Source of the DNA: Pipra filicauda
Lineage: Eukaryota; Chordata; Aves; Passeriformes; Pipridae
Direction: 5' to 3'
Length of the DNA stretch: 64,000 nucleotides
NCBI RefSeq assembly: GCF_003945595.2
Contig: NW_024104509.1
Span: 2,108,001-2,172,000, forward strand
In this document: positions 48,545 to 59,447 of the stretch, in pieces
Layout: each line of letters opens with the position of its first letter
Position numbering within the stretch: the first letter of the stretch is position 1
Notes under the pieces: generated by a model
Databases searched by the model: none
Told to the model about the DNA's origin: nothing
The model's input: the letters and a program-made list of their open reading frames with translations, nothing else
Position numbers and translations under genes: made by a program

Positions 48545-48972
48545 AGATTCACAGAATCATTAAGATTCTATGGGAAATACCTCCAAGATCATCGAGTCCA
48601 ATCTTTAACTGAACACCACCATATCAAGTAGACCATAGAACTAAGTGTCATGACCAGTCATTTCTTCAACACCTTCATTGATGGTGACTCCCTGGGTAGC
48701 CTGTTCCAATGTTTGACAAAACTTTCAGTGAAGAATTCATCCTGATGTCTATCCTGAACCTCACCTCATGCAGCTTGAGGCCATTTCCTCTTACCCTGTC
48801 ACTAGCTGCCTGGAAGAACAGACTAATCTCCACCTCACTACAACCTCCTTTCAGGTAGTTGTGGAGAGCAATAAGGTCCCTCTGAATCTCCTTTTCTCCA
48901 GACTAAATACCCCCAGCTTCCTCAGACACAGCTCATGACTTACTCTCTAGACCCTTTACCAGCATTGTTGCC
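48545..48972 (-). mobile_element. CR1 LINE 3' fragment
   Basis: It begins with the CR1 3' end in reverse (CAGATTCACAGAATCATTAA, CCAAGATCATCGAGTCCAAT) and continues through GGTAGCCTGTTCCAATG, CTCTTACCCTGTCACTAGCT and CTCCAGACTAAATACCCCCA. Confidence 0.9.
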
Positions 48973-51650
48973 TTAAAAATTTATTTTTTAAAAAAGCAGT
49001 GGCAGACTGCTTCATGCAGCTCCTCACTCGGATGTGTTTTCAGTCTTGGAAGCTTGACTACCTTACATTCCAAAACAAATGGACCTTGAACTTGTTTGGA
49101 GTTTCTAGAAGGGGAGTGCAGCTACCGTATACCCTTGATCAACGAATGATACCATCTCTATGAGGAAGGTTGTCCTCATCAGCCGAGCACACAGCTTTGG
49201 GAGGGACACAAGGGAACACTGAGGGAGAAAGGAGAAAGAAAGGAGAAAGAAATCTGCCCAGCTACCCAAATCAGTCAAACCAACCCTTGCAATCAGTGGG
49301 GTGCCAGAAGTCACAGACAGATCACCCTCACATACAGTACATGCCTAAAGATTTATGAATTAGGCTTTTAAGATTTCCAATATCCTAACAATACATTTCT
49401 AGCTTTACTTGTATGTAAAGTTTGATTCCTCTTTGCCATAAACAGGATTTTGAGCATAATTCTGCAACTGCTTCCCTGTCATAGAGAATGAAGACATCTC
49501 AGAGGGACGTGGTGCTGTCTGCAGCAGGGGTGCAGCAAGGCCTGGGGTCTTTGCTGAAGGCTGTGATATAATGGTGGTCATGGAGTCCAAGGTGAGGTCC
49601 CCAATAGCGGCCAGAGTGATGAGTCACCACACATCAGCAGCCTCCTGCCAGTCATGAAATAAATTTTGATCTTTCCAGTTTTTGGAAGCACAGTCAGGAA
49701 AAATTAGTCCTAATAAATCAGAAAGTTTGCTGTACAAGGCTGAGATATAGGAACAGTCTAATCCATCAGAAAAAATTACAGTTAAACTTCATGGACTGAT
49801 TACCATCACTGCTGAAACCAACGTTTTTTGAAAGCCATCTGAAAGTTAAACTGTAATAATAATGTAGCCATGGTTATCATGATAGTGCTTACATTCTCTT
49901 AGGTCTGTGAAGGACTTGAATATTAGCATGCATAACACTGGAAAATAAATTTATAAGGGCAGCTATAAATTTTACCACAATGTGTGAAAGACATTATTTG
50001 TAAGAGGAAGGTTTGTTCCTCAGATGTTCCCTACAGTAGTGTTGATCTTGGGTCCCCAGTGTGTTAAAGACCATTGTGAGGACATAAACAGCAGTGCATT
50101 TTGGCAGTGTTGCAGCTGTTGTTGTTAGATGTCTATGGGTTGCTGTGATGGGAGCAGGCAAACCTCAAAATTTCCACTGTGCTTTTACTTATATTCAAAG
50201 ATGTAAGACCACAGACTCCAGAGCTATGAACTCACCAAAGGAGTTTTACTTTAAAAACATAAAAAGCTCCAAAAATTCACCCACTGAATTATTAAAAGAG
50301 TCCTCAGTTCTTTTAGCACCGTAAGAGAGAGCACATAGGAGGAAAGCTCCACATATTTCTCAGAGGGTACTTCTGATGGTAAACTTTTAGAAGATAAGAG
50401 TACTTCACAAAAGTTTAAAGGGTAACATACAACCACTGATTTAACACATGATAACCCATATGACTTAGCAAAATCCAACCCATCTGGCCTCAAACTACCC
50501 AAAATATTAAGAAAGAAGATTAGGAGAAGAAGAAAAAGTAAAGAAAGAGAAAAAGAGAAATATCGCTTTCATCCCTAGATCCAGTGTAGGTCCACTTACC
50601 TTCTAGCAGTCTAGAAGAGGGAGGGTTCAAGCAACATGAACAGCACATATTACTGTTTTTATGTGCTTTGGCCCCCTGTGGTCACCCCTCCCAGGTAGGA
50701 CTCCCATCCCACTCTGGGGCTCTGGGGTGGGGTGAGGGGTGGTGCTCCCACTGTGCCAGCTGATCAGAGGCGGGTTTAGGGGTTCCAGGGTGGTGTGGGC
50801 ATGCTCCTGGGCTGCCTTTGACTGACAGCTGCTCCAGGGCTGCCCCAGGACACTCACAGGGGTGGGGATATGGGATAGAGTGTCATCTCACCTCTGTGAA
50901 ATTCAACCTGCCCCACCCCCACACATTTAAGATGGTCTGAGCCAATAATTAATATAAGGATCCAGTGTCTTACAGAAGACTAGGCAATCTCTTAGCACCT
51001 AAAAATCAATCATAGTCAATACATTAGTCAGACCTTATGTATACCACAGCAGATGTTTGATTTTATAGCTAGCAGCAGAACTCCTGTTTCTCGTCCTCCA
51101 CCAAAATGCAGTAATCTGTCCACCTCTGGTGTTAATACAGTCACAGCCCTGCAGAGACGAGCTGTTTCAAACTACATCTGGATCACAGAAACAGGCAGCC
51201 TCCATTTCCATTTTGCAGTCACAGTTCAGCAGGTACTTAAAATGCAAGTTTCCTCCTTGGCTTAGACTTTGTTCCATGAAGTATAGTCTAGTGAACTTTT
51301 GTCCTTTTTGAAAAGAGCTATACTGAACCAGCTTGAAGAAATGTGTTATATAGATGAACAAAAAAATTACTGTGGGACCTCTGTTCCAACTTTACTTGAA
51401 GGTGTTTTTCTTATTTTTTCAGAATGATTGTATAGCAAAGTTTTTAAAGACTTGGAGGCTTCTTTACAAAGTGATTTTGGAAAATAGCACCGTGTCTTTC
51501 TTGATAATTGAGTTTCTTCTTTCTGACAAGGCTTTACAACATAAGACAGATTAGCCAATTGAAACTGAGAAAGTAAGAGTGTGTTTGGTGTTGAGTATAA
51601 AAGCAATTTTATGCAAAAGTCTTTCTTTACACTTCCAAGAGGTGTGCAAT
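48973..51650. other. Intergenic, nothing named
   Basis: There is a purine-rich AGAAAG tract at about 50515-50560 and a GC-richer block at 50660-50930. No gene is recognised. Confidence 0.5.
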
Positions 51651-52215
51651 TCACAGAATCACAGAATTGGTTGAGTTGGAAAGGACCTCTATTGAGTCCA
51701 ACCCCTGGCCCTGAACAGGACCATCCCCAGGAGTCACACCATGTGCCTGAGAGTATTGTCCAAACACTTAATGAGTTCTGTCAGGCTTGGTGCTGTGACC
51801 ACTTCCTTGGGGAGCCTGTTCCAGTGCCCACACAACCTCTGGGTGAAGAAACTTTTTCTAATATCCAACCTAAACCTCCCCCAACCTCAGGCCATTCCTT
51901 CAGGTCCTGTCACTGGTCATCACAGAGAAGAGATCAGTGCCTGCCCCTCCTCTTCCCCTCACGTTGTAACTGCAATGAGGTCTCTACTCAGTCTCCTCCA
52001 GGCCGAACACACCAGATGACCTCAGCCACTCCTCAGAAAGCTTCTCCTCAAGGCCCTTCACCATCTTTGTTGCCCTCCTTTGGACACTCTCTAATAATTT
52101 AATATCTTTCTTATATTGTGGCACCCAAAACTGCTCACAGTATTCAAGGTGAGGCCTCACCAGTGCAGAGCAGAGTGGGACAATCGCCTCCCTTGGCTGG
52201 CTGGCGATGCTTTAT
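51651..52215 (-). mobile_element. CR1 LINE 3' fragment, the longest in the window
   Basis: It starts CACAGAATCACAGAATTGGT and follows the CR1 order: GGGGAGCCTGTTCCAGTGCC, AAGAAACTTTTTCTAATATCC, CAGGTCCTGTCACTGGTCA, AGTCTCCTCCAGGCCGAACA, GTTGCCCTCCTTTGGACACT and AGGTGAGGCCTCACCAGTGC. The 173-residue plus-strand ORF over it is an antisense artefact. Confidence 0.93.
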
Positions 52216-53725
52216 CTGATGCAAGGAAATTCATGGAAGCAAGGATTGGCTGACCTAAGCTACTCAGGTAGAACAGTTGCTGCTCCAGTTTTGTCAGACA
52301 GAGACATGTGAAGTGATATATCTGAGTGCACTTCCTCTAAACAGAGCATTTCACTTGCAGACATCCCTTTATGGTAAGAATCATTTATGGACATATGCAT
52401 TTAAAGGTAAAAACCATCATCTGTTGATGAGATGTGTGATTCTTTATGCTTTTATAATAGGGCAAAAGGTGTGTAGATCGGCCCATGATTTTTCATGGAA
52501 TGACCATGCACAATTCAGGTTGATGTACATACTGTAGATACCACACATATGGGAAAACAACTCTAGGAGCATTAGTTTTCATTGTTAGGGTGATACCTCA
52601 CTGGACAAGAAAGCCTGACGTGTATTCCCAAATGAAGTGAGACTGTGCCCATTGCCAGGCAGAGAGACTGCTTGGGGTGGTTAGTGGTAGTGGCAGTGTT
52701 ATGGCTCGACAGGGCTGAAGGCAAGGGACTCCTTCCACTACCAGCTGTCCCTGTTCTACCTCTCTCTGGACATTGACTCCCTTCTAGCCTTTCCAAGCTG
52801 GACTTCCTGGCAGTGGTGATCCTGGAGTACAAACCTGGGTACAAACCTGCTGCGCACTGGCTGACGCTGTGCTCTGAAATGAGCTGCAGGGGTCACATCA
52901 GTAAGCTTCATGTGTCAAGGAGTCAGCACATACTGGGCTCCCCAGGCATAGGAGTGTTGCTGAAAGCCTTATCTTGCATGTCAAGAATGTCCTTTGGACT
53001 TGTTTGGTCAGCTTTTTTTTTCTAGTTTGCCATCAGAATTGCTATGTAGATATGAGATTAGAGATAACCTGCTGCATGATAAAATGGCAACAGTTTGAAG
53101 TTAGACTGAGTTATAAGAAGCTTCGCAATTGGCATCATGTTATGGAGTAGTGGAGTTATTTTGGCAAAGTAATTCTTTTTGGGGAGTTAAGGAGGAAAGA
53201 AAGCTGTGAGAGATGATAATCTCAGAATCTGTGCAGGAGTTCAGCTTTTGCAGTCACCATGGTTACTTACTTCTAAGCCAGAAACAGAGAGGGAATGTAT
53301 AATTAATATTTTTAAACTGGCCTGCCCCGTATATTGTGTTACGAGTTGGACCCACTTCAGTAAAACTGTTGAAAGGAACAGGCCTGTGTTTGATGTGAAA
53401 CACTGCAGACATTAATCAGAGTGCTCCTGCACTCTGCAAACAGCAATTGTAAAAGAGAGGGACAACAAAACAAAAAATGAATGGATCAAGTCAAAGAGTC
53501 GAAGTTGGTTTGTTGTTTGCTTTTTTAAAGGTGGCACAAAAATAGATTTGATTTTTTTTCAGAGAGTGAAATTAGACTCCAGTTGTTTGCACAAGGCCCA
53601 GAGGACTAATATTTAAGTTTTTAAGTTTAACACAGAAGTGGTTTGTGTTTCATGGAACATTTTCTAGGCCTTCCATGTTGATGTGTTTGTCTTTGTAGCT
53701 CTCTTTTCTATCAGAAAAAAATTGC
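52216..53725. other. Intergenic, nothing named
   Basis: A moderately GC-rich segment at 52600-53000 is unclassified. No gene is recognised. Confidence 0.5.
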
Positions 53726-53777
53726 TAGTCAAGAAGTTGGTGTCTGAAAAATAGTCAAGAAGTTGGTGTCTGAAAAA
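53726..53777. repeat. 26-bp perfect tandem duplication
   Basis: The unit beginning TAGTCAAGAAGTTGGTG and ending TCTGAAAAA occurs at 53726-53751 and again at 53752-53777 without mismatch, implying a recent duplication. Confidence 0.95.
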
Positions 53778-53929
53778 TATGATTAGGAAAATATTATTGA
53801 AAACAATTTTTCTATTTATTAATTTCTGTCTACTGGTTAAAAAAAAAGACACTCTCTCTTCCTGTCCACTTTTTCAAATTCTCATCCACTCACTCCTAAT
53901 TAGGAAGGAAAAGAACTGATAGTTCTGGA

Positions 53930-54018
53930 AGAGGAAGGTGTGCCTGCCCATGCCACGGGATTTGGAACTAAGTGATCTTTAATGTCCCTTCCAACTCAAA
54001 CCCTTCTATGCTTCTGTG
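53930..54018 (+). mobile_element. CR1 3'-terminal fragment
   Basis: The phrases GCCCATGCCACGGGATTTGG, AAGTGATCTTTAATGTCCCT and TCCAACTCAAACCCTTCTATG are the CR1 3' end in plus orientation. Confidence 0.85.
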
Positions 54019-55564
54019 TTATTTTATGTTAACCAGGAAGCATGCAGAGAGAAATGGTATTCCAATGTAACATCCAATTCCTAAAAGGGTATATTACGTG
54101 TCTTTACAATATGTTTTTTTTTCCCTTTACTTTGTTCCATATACAGTTTACTTAGGTAAACTGTGCCTGTGCCTTTTACTGTAGAGCCATTCGCAACTCA
54201 AGAAACACTGTGGATAAAATTCAAATGCTCCTCAGGAAAAAAAGCTGCTTTCAACATTTAATGGAAACCTAGCCACTACTTTATCCATTTCAAAAAGCAC
54301 TAGGAATATGCCTACTTAGAATATCTGTCAAGAACTATTAGATTTATTCTGTGATAACAAATACTAATTCTACTTAATTTAATTCAATATTAATACTGTT
54401 ACTATTTCATTAAATCATTACAGCATTGTGAAAGTTGTAGCTTTCATGTGCATTTCCATTTCTTGCTTTTGATTTGGTCTTTAATTAAAAATGCTCGTAT
54501 TCTTGATAAAACCATGGTTATATCATCAGCCATGATCATGACCAGACATTTGGTTTTGACACTTTTATGATTTACATTATGTAAAGGAAGAGTTCTTGAC
54601 ACCTGAACATTGCTAGTGTAGCTAATCCAGTCACCACATTTGCTGCAGTCAAGTGATTCATGAACTAAATTCTGAAAAAAAAAAAAAAAATGAACTTTTT
54701 GACTGCTGTATCTTCCCTACAGAGTAAAACAATAAAAAAGTATCATCTGTTTTAAGTAAGTCTTAGACTTTACCTATAATTGTTAAATTGCAAATATCTT
54801 TCAGCAGAGAAGAGCACTGATGCCCACCCACAGTGTGATGTTATAAATATAGAAACACTCTTCTGCTGTTACCATAGAAATCACTTTAGTTCACAACAAA
54901 AAATTATGTGGAAATTTAGGCAAGATGTAACAGATGCTGTTAAATTTCATGTATTATGTTTTCAGTGCACAAAATACCCTCAGAGGCAGAAAAATATCAA
55001 GCCTCTGTTCTTTAGGAGTGTTTTAATGGGTGACCTGCTGATTGTCGTGACAATGTAGTTGTATAGATTGTGGCCACCAGACAGCACACTGGGGTGTGTG
55101 GAAGTCTAGTTAGCAGCAGCAGGGATGTTTGAAATCTTCGGTGCTGCTGAGAAAGGGCTAGAAAAACAGAAGAATGGCTGACAACACTCTTACTTAACGC
55201 CTCTCTGCCCACTAGTCTTACACCGTTGGAAGATGGATCCTTCAGCTCAACCTTCACATGAAGAAACACTCGCATCAGGAATATATACTGCTATAACAGC
55301 TTTTCAAAACAGTTTCTGTGTGACCAGTTTGGATGAACAAGCATTTGTGAGCAAATACCCTTGTGAATCATCACATTATAGTGAGACTCCATATGCCCCA
55401 CAAGGTCTTCTCAGCACAATCAAGTTTTATTCTGAGTGCTGTTATGCTGTCATGCATAAGGCTTCATAGCCAAAATAACCATTAGCAGAATACAGATTTG
55501 AAAATGTCAGCTCCAGACAACAGTAGATTTAGTATCAAAACTCCCATTGATTTTTATACAGTCT
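54019..55564. other. Intergenic, nothing named
   Basis: The stretch is AT-rich with a 17-A run at about 54674-54690. No gene is recognised. Confidence 0.5.
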
Positions 55565-56055
55565 GAATTTGTTGCAGTGCTGACACAGAACCAAGGTCTT
55601 TTCTGCATCTCACTGAACTCCACCAGAGAGAAGGCTGCGGGTGTGTAAGAAGCTGGGAGGGGACACAGCCATTACAGCTGACCCCAACTGATCAAAGGGA
55701 TATCCCATACCCTACAGTGTCATGCTCTGCTTCTTCTCAGTGGAAGAAGGAGGTAGAGGGGAGGTTTGTAGTGATGGTGTTTGTCTTCCCAAGTCACCAT
55801 TACCTGTAATGGAGCATCTTTCCTGGAGCTGGCTGAACACCTGCCTGCCCTTGGGAAGCAGTGAACTAATTACTTGTTTTGCTTTTCTTGTGTGTGCACT
55901 CTTGCTTTACCTATTAAACTATTTTCATCTTCCCCCATGACTCTTCTGTTTTACACCAGTTCACCCCCCCTCCCCGTTCCCCTGGAAGGGGCAGGGGGGA
56001 AGCAGATGATGTGGAATGAGCTAGTGGCTGCCAGGGGCTTAGTTGCCAGGTGGTG
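55565..56055 (+). mobile_element. Avian ERVL-like LTR fragment, plus orientation
   Basis: It carries the family phrases AAGAAGCTGGGAGGGGACAC, CAGCTGACCCCAACTGATCA and AAGGGATATCCCATACC, then a T-rich part with ATTAAA at about 55914-55919 and a C/G-rich segment near 55960-56000. The 5' end is diverged. No flanking duplication was seen. Confidence 0.7.
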
Positions 56056-56967
56056 TTAAACCTTTAAATTCCTTTTTCCTTCAAAAAGTATAAATCTAAA
56101 ACACAGTACTGTACCAAATACTAGGAAGAAAATTAACTATTCCAGCAAAAAGAGGACACCTGAGATAAATTAACAATTCCATGTTTCTCAGAAAGCCTTT
56201 CAGTACATCCAGAACAAAAATCTTCTGCAGTGCTGCTCTATAAAGCTGCACTATAGTAACACAGACCCTTAATACTAAATTAAACAACATGCTGGTGTGG
56301 TTTTGAATGCTGTCATGCACATGGCTATCTGCTGGATATCATCAGTCAAAATACGAAATTAATCATGAAATAAAAAAGAGGGAGCTCTGAAAAGGTCCGA
56401 AGAGAAGTGGCCAATAAGTAGTTTCCAGATGTCTACTCCTAACCACTTATGATTGTAACTTGTCCAACTCATGACCACCCTCGAACTTCTCTAGAACACA
56501 CACACACACATTATTGAAATGAAGTGATTGAGGAATCTCCAAAAGAGGAAAAGACAAACCACCAAGCATTTATAAACTCAAATGTCACTCTTTGATTCCA
56601 AATAACACAATCCTAGATATCCAGTACCTTACAGGTATCATTTGTTCGCAGTCTTCAAGTAGCTAACTAATGAGGAAGTCATTCTTTTTAAAATACAGGT
56701 TCAAATCTTTCTTTCAAGAAAAGAGCTGCTTACCATGCATTCTATCCCTCAGTGAATATATCAACTAACTTTTAGTGAGGGGCAAACATTTCATCAGATT
56801 GGTGCATATGGTTCCCATGTGTATGTGGATATATTTTCTCACAAATTTATTCAGTCTGCATCAACAAAGATCTGTATTGAAAATTTTACAGTTGTTTCTA
56901 TTTTTGTCACTCAGAGCTGAGTTTGCTGTAACACTGAAAAAATTGAGAAAGCAAATTCAATACATGA
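56056..56967. other. Intergenic, nothing named
   Basis: A short CA microsatellite lies at about 56497-56512. No gene is recognised. Confidence 0.5.
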
Positions 56968-56968
56968 A

Positions 56969-57258
56969 TGTATTGGGTCTGTCTGGGATGGGGTTGACTT
57001 TCTCACAGCAGCTCGTAAATGTTACACGTGGCAAAGCCCTGCTCTTCTGGTAGCAACTAAACAGCTCCCAGAAGTGGCAAGTGAATTCCTCTTTTTGATT
57101 TGCTTTCTGTGCACAGCTTTTGCAGTCCCTATTAAGCTGTAATTATCTCAATCTCAATTGTCTCCTTGTCTTCCTTCTACTTTCTCTCATGCTGTGGGAG
57201 AAGGGAGTGAGCAAGCAGCTGTGTGGGGATTTGGGTTTTAGCCAAGTCTGGCCCAGCA
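56969..57258 (+). mobile_element. Short ERVL-like LTR, plus orientation
   Basis: It begins TGTATTGGGTCTGTCTGGGA and TGGGGTTGACTTTCTC, and ends GGGAGTGAGCAAGCAGCTGT to GCCCAGCA, the start and end phrases of bird ERVL LTRs. It is only about 290 bp, so it is internally deleted or a short subfamily. No duplication is visible at the borders. Confidence 0.65.
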
Positions 57259-58344
57259 TAGTAAATGAGCAGGTGTTTATTGAGATGGAATTCACCACAG
57301 GAAGCCAAACTAAATCTTTTCCTTCTGTTCTTTTTTTCAGTTAGCTAAAGAGAAAAGTAAAAATTGTGTTGACCCTGACACACACTACCTTTGATGCCCT
57401 TTTAACTAGCAGCTCCTGAGAAGCTGCTGCCAAAAATAAATGTTGTGGGTGAAATATTATTTGGTGGCAGCATTTTTCATTTTCAGGCTTCATTCTCTCT
57501 CAATAACTCTACACCAGTTTCTCCAAGACTTCTGAGGATATTCATGAGCTAAGCTTCATCTAATAATGTGTAGTCTTATAATCGCTGTGATCGACATATG
57601 ATTTGTGTAGTGTTGGCTTGTTTGTTTGTTTGTTTGTTTTGGGGTGGGATTTTTTGGGTTCTAAGTAATTATTCACATTACAAGAGGCCAACATACTGTA
57701 TGAGCTTGGTAGCTCTGACTTTTGGAAATTCAATATTTGTCTGCTTGTGGTACTGCAGCTGCAGGTGAGTTGGCCAGGCTGGGAAGCATGACCTTTTAAG
57801 GTTTCCATAAGAGCAGACTCCACATTAAAAGCAGGATTACCAGCTCACGTGTCTGCTCTTAATGCCAACCTCCTCTCCTCAGCAACTTGCTAGGAGCACA
57901 GATCATCTGGGTTGCAGCTCAATGCACAGATCAAGAAGAGCTGCTTCTCTGAGAGATAAAAGCTGGCCAGCCAACTCCGAGACATGCAAACAAAGCTCTT
58001 TCGAGATACCCAGCCTGGAGTATCACTGATCAATGTGAAGCTAACTTTCAAGCAAACTTTTTCACTTTGTTACAGTGACACCTGGTGTTGCAAGTCAGCT
58101 TTTTCCAGAGAAGCATGATAACTTCGGTAAAAGCAGCACCAAAACGGCTTGTGTCATGTCACTGGCAAACAAATGTTCTGATTTTTCGATCACAAGGGGG
58201 TTTTTTAGCTCTATTTTCTTTGTTCCACACCAATTAAGTGAAAACACAGAGCCAGCTTTCTAAGTCTGCATGAGGCCATACCTCCCAGTTAACATTGTGA
58301 GTAGAAGTTACATGATGGGCAGCAAAATCAATTGAGTGATGCCA
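57259..58344. other. Intergenic, nothing named
   Basis: A TTTG microsatellite lies at about 57618-57640. No gene is recognised. Confidence 0.5.
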
Positions 58345-59140
58345 ATTTTTGCCCCCAAAAACGCGCAGAGAACTGCTCAGAAACAATTTCTAGTCTTTAA
58401 GCAGCGAGGTATATTTATTGAGCAATGTTGGAGAGCAGCCAGCTCACGCTGGACAAACTGCTCTGCCTCTCCAGTGAATTTACAGGTTTTTATACCATTT
58501 TTACAGGTGATTGCAACATGTTTACATAACTATTCTTATAATTGCAACATCTGATTATAATATTCATAATAGGCGGAGTTTAGGCGGAGTCAGGGGCGTG
58601 GTCTTCAATTTGGGGAGAATCTAGGAGGGTCGTTCCTGTTTCTTCATTCTTTGGTGGTCGTTTTTACTCCTCTTCCTCGGCTGAACTTTTCAACTTTCTT
58701 GATTTTGGCAGGCTTAATGGTGTATTTTGCAAGATTCTTGAACTCAAGTCCTATTTTGCCCCCTTAACTTACTTGAGTTAGGTGTGTATGCATTCTTTTA
58801 GTGTACAGTACCATCTAACCTCTATCTCTGGTTCTGGCAGTGCATCCTAGCTAAGTATTGGCAAGGTTCTTTGTGCTTTCATTTATACTTATATTTTTAT
58901 ATTCTGCTTATATTCTTATATTCTGCTTATATTCGTATATTCTTCTTAGAATGATTTTAGCTCTCTACCTGCTTTCTAGGTCTTGTCTGGCTTCATGAGT
59001 AAGGCACCGGGTTAGGATGTGAAAGTTTTGGGTTCTGTTGCTAGTCTTTTGCTGATCTGGTAGCTCCTGTGACCTCATGCATCTACCCTAGGTGATTTAT
59101 GTATGCAGTATACTCCGGAACAGCAACCGCCACACAGATT
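58345..59140 (-). mobile_element. Endogenous retrovirus LTR, minus orientation
   Basis: Read on the minus strand it has a long U3 with AGGCGGAG-type GC motifs at about 58570-58600, a TATAAAAACC box near 58488-58497, an AATAAA at about 58408-58413 and a U5 ending near a run of GGGGGCAAAAATTGGCATCA. This is U3-R-U5 architecture of an ERVK- or ERV1-like LTR. Boundaries are approximate and no duplication is certain. A local TTATATTCTGC tandem repeat lies at 58885-58940. Confidence 0.65.
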
Positions 59141-59347
59141 TGGGGCCCATTCTGTAATGAAGTAGCAAAGCACTCCTCTAATTAAAAACATAAACAAAAA
59201 AACCTGAACTCAATTCTCAGTTAAAGCATATCTGACATCAAACCCCGTTAACCATTCTGATGTTAAATCAGTCAGGGAAAATATATTTAACGACCAATAT
59301 AGTTTACTCAAGATCAGTAAATGAAGTTCCCCTGTAACACAACTTAC

Positions 59348-59447
59348 CTTTAGGAAGGAGCATAGCGTTACCAGCATAACACAACTAAGTGGTATGGCTA
59401 TTAAAGCAGTAGCTTTGTGCAGGACAGACCTATGCTCAATAGCATCA
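59348..59447 (-). other. Exon-like ORF with strong donor (unidentified)
   Basis: A 100-nt open segment lies between acceptor TTTACCATTAG and donor GTAAGT. It reads DAIEHRSVLHKATALIAIPL and then a hydrophobic stretch ending SFLK. It is a possible unrecognised or non-coding exon. There is no family assignment. Confidence 0.2.

Noticed and set aside
51581..52102. 173-codon plus-strand ORF
   Set aside because: It lies over the 3' part of a minus-strand CR1 element.
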